Positions 12,230 to 19,816 of a DNA stretch of 21,189 nucleotides are shown here, in pieces (within the stretch, counting starts at the first letter, position 1; every line of letters starts with the position of its first letter). The DNA lies in NCBI GenBank assembly GCA_021808055.1, contig JAKBCH010000031.1:1-21189 (forward strand). The letters run 5' to 3'. The notes under the pieces are model-generated. The model ran no database searches, was not told the origin of the DNA, and worked only from the letters and a program-made list of their open reading frames with translations. The stretch is from Pseudomonadota bacterium (GTDB lineage Bacteria; Pseudomonadota; Alphaproteobacteria; Acetobacterales; Acetobacteraceae). A program made the position numbers and the translations under genes.

Positions 12230-12258
12230 CCTGTAGCAGCCCAACACCGCCGCGCCAA
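12230..12258 (-). promoter_or_regulatory. tRNA-Pro promoter
   Basis: On the minus strand, -35 TTGGCG (12258-12253), a 17-base spacer and -10 TACAGG (12235-12230). The predicted start is about six bases before the tRNA 5' end. It lies between the merR terminator and the tRNA. Confidence 0.55.
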
Positions 12259-12293
12259 GGGCCCTTGTGCATTCTTTGCGTCGCGCAAAATAA

Positions 12294-12320
12294 AGCCGCC
12301 GCAAATGGCGCGCGGCGGCT
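12294..12320 (-). terminator. Rho-independent terminator after merR
   Basis: AGCCGCCGC and GCGGCGGCT form a 9-bp stem around nine bases. On the minus strand it is followed by TTATTTT. It ends the plsX-fabH-ihfA-merR cluster. Confidence 0.85.
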
Positions 12321-12344
12321 GGGGGTGCGAGGAAATAAACCGCA

Positions 12345-12959
12345 TCAGTTGAGCGCGCGGCGAAGATCCTCAAGCACTGAAAGTGTTTCAGCCAAAAGGG
12401 CGCGCAGCCGGGTTGCTTCGTCACCCTCAGCGGACCCGGCTGCTGCCTGTGGCCGCATAGGCTCGGGAATCGGGGGCAGGTCATAGGCCGGATCAGCCTC
12501 AGCGGCTGGAATCGGGTCTATGAAGTCTTCCAGCTCAGCCTCGGGAACCGGGTTTGCTGCCCGTTGCGGCGGTGGCTCAGGCGGGATCAGGAAATCCTGC
12601 ACAGGTGCGGGGCTCCGCTCTGGCGGTGCATCAGTGGCCATGCCGCCATCCCGCAACAGCCGCTGCACGCCTTTAATTGTGTAACCCTGGGTGTACAGAA
12701 GATCCGCAACACGGCGCAGCAGCCCCACATCCTCCGGCCGGTAATAGCGCCGCCCGCCACCGCGCTTCAGCGGTCGTACCTGCGGAAATTTCGTCTCCCA
12801 GAATCGCAGAACATGCTGCGGCACGTGCAGCTCATCAGCCACTTCCGAGATGGTGCGAAACGCATCAACGGCTTTGCGGACCCGGGGACGTCCTGCCTCG
12901 TTATTCAGGCCGGATGCAGAGCCGTCGTCCAGCTCTGCGTTATACTCTTCATCCACCAT
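12345..12959 (-). CDS. MerR-family transcriptional regulator
   Basis: A 204-residue protein. Residues 34-104 are the MerR winged [23 protein letters not shown], then [40 protein letters not shown] and [11 protein letters not shown]. The C-terminal half is acidic and Pro-rich and ends in a helix ([20 protein letters not shown]) rather than a typical effector domain. The same gene follows ihfA in many alphaproteobacteria. Its targets are unknown to me. AAGGA stands just before ATG 12959, and ihfA ends 12 bases upstream. Confidence 0.92.
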   Translation of the reverse strand: MVDEEYNAELDDGSASGLNNEAGRPRVRKAVDAFRTISEVADELHVPQHVLRFWETKFPQVRPLKRGGGRRYYRPEDVGLLRRVADLLYTQGYTIKGVQRLLRDGGMATDAPPERSPAPVQDFLIPPEPPPQRAANPVPEAELEDFIDPIPAAEADPAYDLPPIPEPMRPQAAAGSAEGDEATRLRALLAETLSVLEDLRRALN

Positions 12960-12971
12960 GCGATCCTTCGA

Positions 12972-13286
12972 TTAGTCAGGCTTCGAGCGCGGCATGGCCG
13001 GTTCGGCATTCACCGCGTCTCGCAGCATTTGGCTGGGGCGGAAAACCAGCACCCGGCGCGGCAGGATTGGCACCTCCACCCCAGTTTTTGGATTGCGGCC
13101 CACGCGGCGGCCTTTCTGCCTCACAGAAAACGTTCCAAACCCACTGATTTTAACGGATTTACCAACTTCGAGCGCCTCCGCGATGCGGTTGAGGACGTGT
13201 TCCAGAAGCTCAGCCGATTCATGCCGCGACAGGCCAACGCTAGCGTAAATCGCCTCGGTAAGCTGTGCACGGGTCAAAGTGTTCAT
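12972..13286 (-). CDS. ihfA: Integration host factor, alpha subunit
   Basis: A 104-residue DNA-bending nucleoid protein that pairs with IhfB. It shows the HU/IHF fold: N-terminal helices ([20 protein letters not shown]), [20 protein letters not shown] (41-60), then the DNA-intercalating arm [12 protein letters not shown] with Pro66, and the C-terminal helix [13 protein letters not shown] is a common partner of phage integrases, and this gene lies less than 1 kb from the attachment site. No Shine-Dalgarno site precedes ATG 13286; the promoter predicts a leaderless message. Confidence 0.96.
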   Translation of the reverse strand: MNTLTRAQLTEAIYASVGLSRHESAELLEHVLNRIAEALEVGKSVKISGFGTFSVRQKGRRVGRNPKTGVEVPILPRRVLVFRPSQMLRDAVNAEPAMPRSKPD

Positions 13287-13292
13287 TTTGCA

Positions 13293-13320
13293 AGATTAGC
13301 ACGAGATGCTTAAGGGTCAA
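13293..13320 (-). promoter_or_regulatory. ihfA promoter
   Basis: On the minus strand, -35 TTGACC (13320-13315), a 16-base spacer and -10 TAATCT (13298-13293). The first transcribed base is predicted at 13286, the A of the ihfA ATG. Confidence 0.65.
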
Positions 13321-13405
13321 CAAGTTACTTCACCGATTCGCAATGAATTCACTGCGACTCGCTGGGGCCCGCTGATTCTAAAGAGTTTTGTGCCGCCAGG
13401 TTGTT

Positions 13406-14389
13406 TTAAAGTCGCAACAGTGCCGAGCCCCAGGTAAGCCCTCCGCCAAGCGCCTCCAGCAGCAGCAACTTGCCGGGCACCGCACGACCATCCTGCACAG
13501 CTTCCGCCAGCGCCAGAGGAATGGAAGCGGCTGAGGTATTGGCGTGTTTTTGTACTGTTATAACAACGCGTTCCGCTGGCAAGCCCAGTTTCTTGCCCAC
13601 GCCATCGATGATGCGCTTGTTGGCTTGGTGCGGCACCAGCAAATCAATCGCCTCGGCGGTGAGGTTATTCTCCGCCAGGGCGTCGTTCACCGCACCGGCC
13701 AGCAAATTAACCGCATGGCGGAACACTTCGCGCCCCTGCATAACAAGATGGCCGGAGGTGCGGTTATCATCAGTTCCGCAATCCACATAAAGAATGTCGC
13801 CCAGCGCGCCATCCGCGTAGAGATGGGTGGAGAGCAGGCCGGGGCCAGATTTTTCGACGACGCGGGCTTCCAGCAGCACCGCCCCTGCCCCATCGCCAAA
13901 CAACACGCAGGTGGCGCGGTCCTCGAAATTCAGCAGACGGGAAAACACCTCAGCCCCAATCACGAGCACGCTTTTCACCTGCCCGGCGCGCAGCATCGCA
14001 TCCGCCACGGAAAGCCCATAGACGAAACCGGAACAGGCGGCTGAAAGGTCGAAACCAAAGGCATTTTTTGCACCCAGGGCGGCCTGAATACGCACAGCGG
14101 TGGCGGGAAACATCTGGTCCGGCGTGGAGGTGGCGACAATGATGGCGCCCAGCGATTCTGGTGCCAGCCCGGCATTTTCTAAAGCCTGGCGCCCAGCTGC
14201 AGCCCCCATAAAAGCCGTGGTTTCATGCGGTGCCGCAAAATGGCGCTGCTTGATGCCTGTGCGCTCCACGATCCATTCATCGGAGGTGTCAACGCGTTTC
14301 GCCATATCCTCATTCGTGAGAATCTGTGCTGGCAAATAAGCGCCCGTGCCCGTTAGCACCGCGCGCTTTATGAGAGATTGTTCAGCCAT
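13406..14389 (-). CDS. fabH: 3-oxoacyl-[acyl-carrier-protein] synthase III (KAS III)
   Basis: A 327-residue enzyme that starts fatty-acid synthesis by condensing acetyl-CoA with malonyl-ACP. The catalytic triad is visible: C119 in DLSAACSGFVYGL, H254 in LVPHQANKR and N284 in HANTSAAS. The conserved start GTGAYLP and the end GGGLTWGSALLRL match the family length. ATG 14389 overlaps the plsX stop by eight bases, the usual plsX-fabH coupling that links phospholipid and fatty-acid synthesis. Intact. Confidence 0.97.
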   Translation of the reverse strand: MAEQSLIKRAVLTGTGAYLPAQILTNEDMAKRVDTSDEWIVERTGIKQRHFAAPHETTAFMGAAAGRQALENAGLAPESLGAIIVATSTPDQMFPATAVRIQAALGAKNAFGFDLSAACSGFVYGLSVADAMLRAGQVKSVLVIGAEVFSRLLNFEDRATCVLFGDGAGAVLLEARVVEKSGPGLLSTHLYADGALGDILYVDCGTDDNRTSGHLVMQGREVFRHAVNLLAGAVNDALAENNLTAEAIDLLVPHQANKRIIDGVGKKLGLPAERVVITVQKHANTSAASIPLALAEAVQDGRAVPGKLLLLEALGGGLTWGSALLRL

Positions 14390-15434
14390 TGTTATGTATC
14401 ACCGACTCATCGGAAAGAATGGCGCGGTCCATGGCCGCCAGCGCCTCGGCGATATGAATGTTGAAATCATGCGCCACCATATCCAGCGCAACATCAACGG
14501 CATGGGCGAACCCAAGGGCATCCGTGCCGCCATGAGATTTAACGACGACCCCGTTTAACCCCAACAGCACGGCACCATTATAGCGGCGGGGGTCGAGCGT
14601 TTCCTTCAACCGCTTCAGCGCGCCACGGGCAAAGATATAACCCATTTTGGCCAGCGGACCAGCGTTAAACACCCGGCGCAACAGGTCTCCCATCAGTTTC
14701 AGGGCACCCTCGCCGGTTTTTAGCGCCACATTGCCGGTGAAGCCGTCTGTCACCACCACATCCACCGTGCCGGCGGCGATGTCGTGGCCTTCGACGAACC
14801 CGTAAAATTGTTCGCCAAACGGACCTTCCCGCAAGATGGCTGCGGCGGTGCGCAAGGTGTCATCGCCCTTGCCTTCTTCGGAGCCGATGTTCAGCAGGCC
14901 GAAGCTCGGCGAAGGCAACCCCAGCACAATCCGCGCGAAGATCATGCCCATCAAGGCAAACTCAACCAGGTTGCGCGCGTCGTAAACGACGTTAAGCCCG
15001 AGATCGAGCATCACCACATCGCCTTTGGCGGAGGGGGCTGTGGCGGCCATGGCCGGGCGGTCGATGCCCTTTAAAGATTTCAGGACGATTTTGGAGAGGG
15101 CCAGCAACGCGCCGGTGTTGCCGGCAGAAACCACGCCTTGCGCGTCTCCGGCCAGCACGGCGTCGATTGCGCGGCGCATGGAGGAGTCGCGCAGGCGCAA
15201 CGCCACGGTTGGCTTCATGTCACCGGCGACAATCTCGGCGCAGTGGCGCAGCTCATACCGGCCCGCAAGATGCTTGGCAGCGGCAAGAAGCGGGATAAGG
15301 CGAGCCTCATCCCCGAATATTATAAAAAACGCGCCTGGTTGGCGTTCAGCGGCAACATTTAGCCCCGCAATAATAGCCTCCGGCGCGTGGTCACCACCCA
15401 TGGCATCCACCGCCAGTTTACTGCTCTGGCTCAT
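14382..15434 (-). CDS. plsX: Phosphate acyltransferase PlsX
   Basis: A 350-residue enzyme that converts acyl-ACP to acyl-phosphate, the donor for PlsY in phosphatidic acid synthesis. Family motifs are present: LAVDAMGGDHAPEAIIAG at the N terminus, VVSAGNTGALLALSKIVLK (about 101-119), MLDLGLNVVYDARNLVEFA, LLNIGSEEGKGDDTLR and VVVTDGFTGNVALKTGEG. GGGG lies upstream of ATG 15434. It is preceded by rpmF, the standard order. Confidence 0.97.
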   Translation of the reverse strand: MSQSSKLAVDAMGGDHAPEAIIAGLNVAAERQPGAFFIIFGDEARLIPLLAAAKHLAGRYELRHCAEIVAGDMKPTVALRLRDSSMRRAIDAVLAGDAQGVVSAGNTGALLALSKIVLKSLKGIDRPAMAATAPSAKGDVVMLDLGLNVVYDARNLVEFALMGMIFARIVLGLPSPSFGLLNIGSEEGKGDDTLRTAAAILREGPFGEQFYGFVEGHDIAAGTVDVVVTDGFTGNVALKTGEGALKLMGDLLRRVFNAGPLAKMGYIFARGALKRLKETLDPRRYNGAVLLGLNGVVVKSHGGTDALGFAHAVDVALDMVAHDFNIHIAEALAAMDRAILSDESVIHNNG

Positions 15435-15461
15435 TTTACCCCTGTTTTGGGCTTTATATCA

Positions 15462-15487
15462 CCGCTTTCAACCATAGGCTAAAGCGG
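15462..15487 (-). other. Hairpin between rpmF and plsX
   Basis: CCGCTTT and AAAGCGG pair over seven bases around 12 bases, in the 55-base gap. No T-run follows on the minus strand. It may be a processing or attenuation site that sets the ribosomal-protein to plsX ratio. Confidence 0.4.
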
Positions 15488-15489
15488 GT

Positions 15490-15693
15490 TCAGACGCGGA
15501 CGACGCCCTTGGCTTCCTTGCCTGCACCCACAACCTCACGGCCATCGTAATGGCCGCAATGGGCGCATACATGGTGCGGACGCTTCAGCTCACCACAATT
15601 GGAGCACTCAGCGTGTGCCTCGGCGGAGAGTGCCTGGTGGCTACGACGCATACCAGCGCGCGAAGGGGAGGTTTTTCGTTTAGGAACAGCCAT
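15490..15693 (-). CDS. rpmF: 50S ribosomal protein L32
   Basis: A 67-residue protein with the signature start [20 protein letters not shown]. It has the zinc-ribbon form, with pairs CSNC and CAHC (C-x2-C each) separated by ELKRPHHV. It lies between the DUF177 gene and plsX, the conserved order for this locus. AAGG precedes ATG 15693. Confidence 0.97.
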   Translation of the reverse strand: MAVPKRKTSPSRAGMRRSHQALSAEAHAECSNCGELKRPHHVCAHCGHYDGREVVGAGKEAKGVVRV

Positions 15694-15786
15694 GACAAAA
15701 CGCCTTACAGAATCAGACTAACTATTGGAAAGAGCCGCGTAGCAGAGCCGGGCGTGGCTCGCAAGTCATGACTGCTAATTTCGCGG

Positions 15787-16350
15787 CTATGCCGCGCCTG
15801 GTTTGCCAAACCGGGTGGCCAATGCCGCAAAAGGATTGGCACTGTGATCTGTGGCATTATCCGGCAGGGTGGCGGCGGGTTTGCGCGGATACGGATCCAA
15901 CGCGAGGGCGAGCTGCTCGGCCAGGGCCGCGCCAAGGTCTAGAGTATCGTTCGCGTAGGGAATTTCATCGGGCGAATCGAGAGAGTCTGGGGTAATGTCC
16001 TCTTCCGCCGCGTCTTCTGCCGGGGCGTGGCGCAGCGCCGCCTCAGGCACGAAACGCAACGCGGCTGAATCCTGAATAACAACTTCAAAAGGTTCGAGCG
16101 TAACCACGCATACCTGCGTGACGGCTGCATCCATCGTTAACGCGGCGGCGAGAATGCCTGAACGCTCGTGGTGGAGCGTAAAGCGGCCTTCCAGCCGCGC
16201 AATGGCCGGAATGCCAAAGCGCGCCGCCAGCGCCGCACGCTGCGTTGCATCCGCCCGCACGGTAAAAATCTGGTTGTTATCCTTGATTTGGGTCCCCCTG
16301 ACCGGGTAGCTGAGTTCTTCCTGCATTCGTGTAATATAGAGCTTGCGCAT
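15787..16350 (-). CDS. DUF177 (YceD) family protein
   Basis: The product of about 187 residues belongs to the YceD/DUF177 family, which is linked with 23S rRNA handling and L32 expression and usually stands before rpmF. The family pattern is seen in EELSYPVRGTQI near the start, RLEGRFTLHH and VTLEPFEVVIQ in the middle, and DLGAALAEQLALALDPYPRK near the end. Start choice is open: ATG 16350 has AGGGG upstream; ATG 16326 gives the more usual length; TTG 16380 is unlikely. An alternating acidic stretch (PAEDAAEEDITPDSLDSPDE) is a normal variable region. Confidence 0.88.
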   Translation of the reverse strand: MRKLYITRMQEELSYPVRGTQIKDNNQIFTVRADATQRAALAARFGIPAIARLEGRFTLHHERSGILAAALTMDAAVTQVCVVTLEPFEVVIQDSAALRFVPEAALRHAPAEDAAEEDITPDSLDSPDEIPYANDTLDLGAALAEQLALALDPYPRKPAATLPDNATDHSANPFAALATRFGKPGAA

Positions 16351-16433
16351 TGACACGTAAGCCCCTGCCGTGAGACCCAAATACGCGAGGGATCGCCCGC
16401 AATGCGATGGCTCTATAGTTTAAGGATTGAAGC

Positions 16434-16964
16434 GTGCGCCTGACCAAGCTGCCACAAAGCCTGCTGCTAGCCGCCCTGCTCGGGGTTTCTGGCTGCGCCG
16501 TGTTTTCTGATGCACCGCATTACCGCGGCATTGCGGTGACACAGAATGAGTTGCAGCAGCTTACACCCGGCGTTTCTAAACAAGCTGATGTGCAGGAATT
16601 GCTGGGGCCGCCGACTTTCATTGAGCAATATGACCCGAATAACTGGGTTTATGTTTCGCAGATCACAAAAATGCGCATCGCCCGCACGGAAGGCGTCATG
16701 CACCAGAATGTTGTGATCGTGACCTTTAATAACGATGGCACCTTCGAATCCACGACCCAGAAGACACTGGGCGATGCCGTGCCGGTTTCCATGGATAACA
16801 AGAAAACGCCCGTGCCTGGCGGTAGTGCCGGGTTTCTCCAGCAGCTTATCGGTGGTGTTGGCAGCTACAGCCCGCTTGGCACTGCGTCTGATACATCAGG
16901 CGCTAATGGCGCCTCAGCGTTGGGCGGCAACGGTGCCTCCAGCGGCCTTGGCAGCGGTTTCTAG
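16434..16964 (+). CDS. bamE: Outer-membrane assembly lipoprotein BamE (SmpA/OmlA)
   Basis: A 176-residue lipoprotein of the BAM complex that inserts beta-barrel proteins into the outer membrane. The start is GTG 16434 with AAGGA upstream. It has a signal peptide with lipobox LGVSGC (lipidated C21), then the BamE domain: LQQLTPGVSKQADVQELLGP, PNNWVYVSQ, and VVIVTFNNDGTFEST. The Gly/Ser-rich tail (from about 130) is longer than in Escherichia coli BamE. It diverges from the DUF177 gene, a frequent neighbour in alphaproteobacteria. A possible -10 TATAGT lies at 16414-16419. Confidence 0.93.
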   Translation: MRLTKLPQSLLLAALLGVSGCAVFSDAPHYRGIAVTQNELQQLTPGVSKQADVQELLGPPTFIEQYDPNNWVYVSQITKMRIARTEGVMHQNVVIVTFNNDGTFESTTQKTLGDAVPVSMDNKKTPVPGGSAGFLQQLIGGVGSYSPLGTASDTSGANGASALGGNGASSGLGSGF

Positions 16965-16968
16965 GCTC

Positions 16969-18540
16969 GTGCGCCGCCGGCCCTTTCTGCTCGGCGGGCT
17001 TGCCGCAATTTCATCTACAGCCGGGCGGGCGCAAAGCGCACTTGGCAACGCGGCGGGGGTAAATTTTCAAGCCCCCGCGCTGGACGACAAAACCGGTCCC
17101 GGCTTTTCCCGCATTGTCATCGCCCGGTGGGGCGACCTGTTGCAACCGGACGCACCACCGTTCAACCCGGCGGTACTGACAACCGACCAGGCCAATGGCC
17201 AGTTTCCTTATGATGCCGTGATTGTGGCGCTTATTTCGCCACCGCCCGCGCAGGATGGCGTACCACGCCTGGTGCTTGTTACCGCCAACCCCACCGCCCC
17301 CGCGCGGATGCTTTTTAATGGCGGCGTTGACTCCCCTGCCGTGGCCGGGCGCGAACAAGGCGTTACGGTGGTGAATTTGCAGTATCTTTCCGGGCGCTGG
17401 GTAACAGTGTTGGGCGGCTACCAAACCCGCCGCCTCTCAGATGGCACGCTCTGCCAACTTTCTGGCCCCGTTGCCGCGCAAATTGGTGCCACCGTGCAAG
17501 GCGTGCTGGCGGTGAATGGCGGCAGCGCCACGCCATGGGGCAATGTGCTGCTAGCCGAAGGTGATGCCGGGCCATGGCTCACACGGCTGACGGGGCTTGG
17601 CCTGGGTTATGCTGACCCGGCCTATGCCGCACGTTATGGCTGGGTGGTAGAGTTCAACCCGCTCGACCCGCTTTCCCTTCCCACGAAACGTACCGCACTT
17701 GGGCGTATCGCCAGGGCCGGGGTGTTGGCGGCAACCGCCACAGATGGCCGCCCGGTGGTATTTTTCACGCAAGATGCGGCAGCTGGCATGATGTTCCGTT
17801 TTGTCGCGGCAACAAACGCAACCGATGGTACGGCGCTGGATTCCGGCACGCTCTCCGTAGCGGTTTTGGGTGGAAACGGGATTGATTGGGTGGATATCCC
17901 GGGCGACGTGCCAAGCCTGGCGGGACTCGCGAATGCAGGAATTAACGCCGGGGGCGAGAGTTTTGATGCGCCTGGCGGCCTGGCGATGAGTGCGGATGGC
18001 ACCGCGCTTTATTTGGCTTGCGCCGGGAATGCCGCCCGCAGCGTTGCTGATACGCTGAACCCAGGCGGTGAGGCCGGGCATATTGTGCAATTTACCCTTC
18101 CCGGGGCAGACCCCACCGCCCGGCATTTTCCGGCACGCATTGCGTTGATCGCCGGCAACCCGGCCCGCGATGCAGGTACCCAATATGGCCCTGGCAGCCA
18201 GGCCTGGCTACGCAAACCCCGCACGCTAGGCATCGACCCCGCTGGAAATCTCTGGATCGGCACGGACCAGCGCGGCGATACCACGCAAACGGCGGACGGG
18301 CTGTTTATGATGCAGACCACAGGCCCCGCCCAGGGTGCCGTGGCTTATGCCTATCTCGCCCCCATTGGCGCGGCGGCGGGCGGTGCGGCGTTTGATGCCA
18401 ACAGCAAAACCGCATTTGGTGCCGTGCGCCACCCAGGGGCCACGCCCGGCGCGAGCTTTGCCAGCCCGGCCACACGCTGGCCCACGCTGCAACCCAATAT
18501 GCCGCCGCAAACCACCATCATCGGGCTGGTCACGCAGTGA
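16969..18540 (+). CDS. Tat-exported DUF839 / PhoX-like protein
   Basis: The product of about 523 residues has an RRRPFLLGG twin-arginine leader and a hydrophobic segment ending near RAQS, so it is exported folded to the periplasm. The body resembles the PhoX/DUF839 beta-propeller family: WGDLLQPDAPPFNP near the N terminus, GNVLLAEGD, YGWVVEFNPLDP, TKRTALGRI, VVFFTQDAAAGMMFRFV, FDAPGGLAMSADGTALYLAC and LRKPRTLGIDPAGNLWIGTD. PhoX enzymes are calcium- and iron-dependent alkaline phosphatases; whether this one keeps all metal ligands was not checked. GTG 16969 starts four bases after the bamE stop. The longer upstream frame is only bamE read in another frame. Confidence 0.88.
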   Translation: MRRRPFLLGGLAAISSTAGRAQSALGNAAGVNFQAPALDDKTGPGFSRIVIARWGDLLQPDAPPFNPAVLTTDQANGQFPYDAVIVALISPPPAQDGVPRLVLVTANPTAPARMLFNGGVDSPAVAGREQGVTVVNLQYLSGRWVTVLGGYQTRRLSDGTLCQLSGPVAAQIGATVQGVLAVNGGSATPWGNVLLAEGDAGPWLTRLTGLGLGYADPAYAARYGWVVEFNPLDPLSLPTKRTALGRIARAGVLAATATDGRPVVFFTQDAAAGMMFRFVAATNATDGTALDSGTLSVAVLGGNGIDWVDIPGDVPSLAGLANAGINAGGESFDAPGGLAMSADGTALYLACAGNAARSVADTLNPGGEAGHIVQFTLPGADPTARHFPARIALIAGNPARDAGTQYGPGSQAWLRKPRTLGIDPAGNLWIGTDQRGDTTQTADGLFMMQTTGPAQGAVAYAYLAPIGAAAGGAAFDANSKTAFGAVRHPGATPGASFASPATRWPTLQPNMPPQTTIIGLVTQ

Positions 18541-18971
18541 TCGAAATTATCCGGGTTTACCCCGGATCGCTGGAACTTGAAGCGTGTTTTGCCATCCGCC
18601 TGGAAGTTTTCGTGGGCGAGCAAGGCGTGCCGCCTGAAGACGAGCTGGATGAACTGGATGATGCCGCCCTGCATATTCTGGCATTATGGAACGGCACGCC
18701 GGCTGGCACGGCGCGCGCTGTCGAAAAAACCCCCGGTTTATGCAAAATCGGCCGGGTGGCGGTGAAAGCAGCATTTCGTAAATTTGGCATCGGCATGGCG
18801 CTGATGCAGGGGATTGAGGCTGAATGCCCCGGCAACGCTTTTATCCTGGATGCGCAAACCCATGCGATCGGGTTTTATGAGCGACTGGGGTATGCGGCGG
18901 AAGGCGAGGCATTTCTGGATGCGGGCATCCCGCACCGGCTCATGCGCAAAACTGGCCCGGCAAAAGGCTAG
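18537..18971 (+). CDS. GNAT-family N-acetyltransferase
   Basis: A 144-residue protein with a complete GNAT fold: FAIRLEVFVGEQGVPPEDEL at the N terminus, typical of the ElaA/YjcF type, the acetyl-CoA loop IGRVAVKAAFRKFGIGMALM (about 71-90) and the C-terminal AIGFYERLGYAAEGEAFLDA. Substrate unknown. The start GTG 18537 overlaps the previous stop as GTGA, so it shares a transcript with the DUF839 gene. The stop lies inside the first palindrome that follows. Confidence 0.92.
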   Translation: MIEIIRVYPGSLELEACFAIRLEVFVGEQGVPPEDELDELDDAALHILALWNGTPAGTARAVEKTPGLCKIGRVAVKAAFRKFGIGMALMQGIEAECPGNAFILDAQTHAIGFYERLGYAAEGEAFLDAGIPHRLMRKTGPAKG

Positions 18972-19070
18972 AGCGGTTTCCATTCACGCTGGTTCACGCA
19001 AACCGCTCTAACTCTCTGTTTAAGCAAGCAACTTTATCCGATCAAACGTGTCCGTTTGGTCGGATGTTGC
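18969..19070. repeat. Double palindromic intergenic repeat
   Basis: Palindrome 1: TAGAGCGGTTT (18969-18979) pairs with AAACCGCTCTA (19000-19010), 11 bases perfect. Palindrome 2: GCAAC then ATCCGATCAAACG (19028-19048) pairs with CGTTTGGTCGGAT then GTTGC (19053-19070), one mismatch. It fills the gap between two convergent genes. Similar paired palindromes with AGAGCGG and ATCCGATCAAACG words are widespread between genes in alphaproteobacteria, as I recall. It probably also works as a two-way terminator. Confidence 0.75.
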
Positions 19071-19071
19071 T

Positions 19072-19740
19072 CTAGAAATCCAGGTCCGCGTAATGTGGCG
19101 GTGGGGCCATGCCGTTCACCCGGTCCGCCAGAATAGCACGGAAACAGGGGCGGGATTTGATGCGCGCATACCAGTCTTTGGCGGTAGGAGAGACCGACCA
19201 ATCGACATCGCCCATGAAATCCAGCGTGGAAAGCATGGCGGCGGCAGCAAAATCAGCTACCGACAGATTGGCCCCCGCCAACCAGCGCCGATGTTCAGCC
19301 AGCCAGCCGATATAGAGCAGGTGCTGCTTTAAATTCGCATAGCCCGCGCGCAGGGCGTTGCCATCGGGTGCGCCAAGTTTCAGCGCCTGTTTAAGATTTT
19401 TTTCCCAATAGAGGTTGCGGACCACCTCATCGTAAAATTTCTCATCAAACCAGGCGACGAGACGGCGGGTTTCCACACGCTCCGGCTGGGCGCGGCTAAG
19501 CAGCGACGTGTCGGGGTAGGCCTCTTCCAGATATTCGCAGATCACCCGGGAATCTGGCACGACGAGACCATTATCCTCAATCAGCGTCGGCACGGTGCAA
19601 GCTGGGTTCAGCTCCAGATAACTCGGCTGTCGGTCCCAGACTTTTTCAACCCGAAGCTCGAACGGCAAACGTTTCTCGGCCAGAACCATTCGCACCTTGC
19701 GCGAATAGGGGGAGAGCGGAAGGTGATAAAGGACTCGCAT
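19072..19740 (-). CDS. fzlA: FtsZ-binding GST-like protein FzlA
   Basis: A 222-residue glutathione-S-transferase fold. The thioredoxin-like part comprises VLYHLPLSPYSRKVRMVLAE, LNPACTVPTLIEDNGLVVPD and SRVICEYLEEAYPD. The helical part comprises LVAWFDEKFYDEVVRNLYWE, LLYIGWLAEHRRWLAG and LSVADFAAAAMLSTLDFMGD. The end, SRPCFRAILADRVNGM...HYADLDF, is the hallmark of FzlA rather than of a catalytic GST. In Caulobacter, FzlA binds FtsZ filaments and is needed for constriction; it does not bind glutathione. The gene stands alone, facing the GNAT gene. Confidence 0.85.
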   Translation of the reverse strand: MRVLYHLPLSPYSRKVRMVLAEKRLPFELRVEKVWDRQPSYLELNPACTVPTLIEDNGLVVPDSRVICEYLEEAYPDTSLLSRAQPERVETRRLVAWFDEKFYDEVVRNLYWEKNLKQALKLGAPDGNALRAGYANLKQHLLYIGWLAEHRRWLAGANLSVADFAAAAMLSTLDFMGDVDWSVSPTAKDWYARIKSRPCFRAILADRVNGMAPPPHYADLDF

Positions 19741-19773
19741 GGCCGCGAGTATGGCATTCTAAAAAGCCCAGAA

Positions 19774-19807
19774 AAAGAGGCTGCCTTTTTAAAAAAGCAG
19801 CCTCTTT
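19774..19807 (-). terminator. Rho-independent terminator after gltB
   Basis: AAAGAGGCTGC and GCAGCCTCTTT form a perfect 11-bp stem around a C-T5-A6 centre that can extend the pairing. On the minus strand it is followed by TTCTGGGCTTTTT. It starts ten bases after the gltB stop. Confidence 0.9.
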
Positions 19808-19816
19808 GGATAACGG

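Noticed and set aside
12119..12484. 121-codon leftward frame ending in VAQPGSASVWGTGGRGFESR
   Set aside because: This is the well-known false translation of a tRNA gene.
16735..16968. Upstream extension of the DUF839 frame
   Set aside because: It overlaps bamE in another frame. The twin-arginine leader begins at GTG 16969, which marks the true start.
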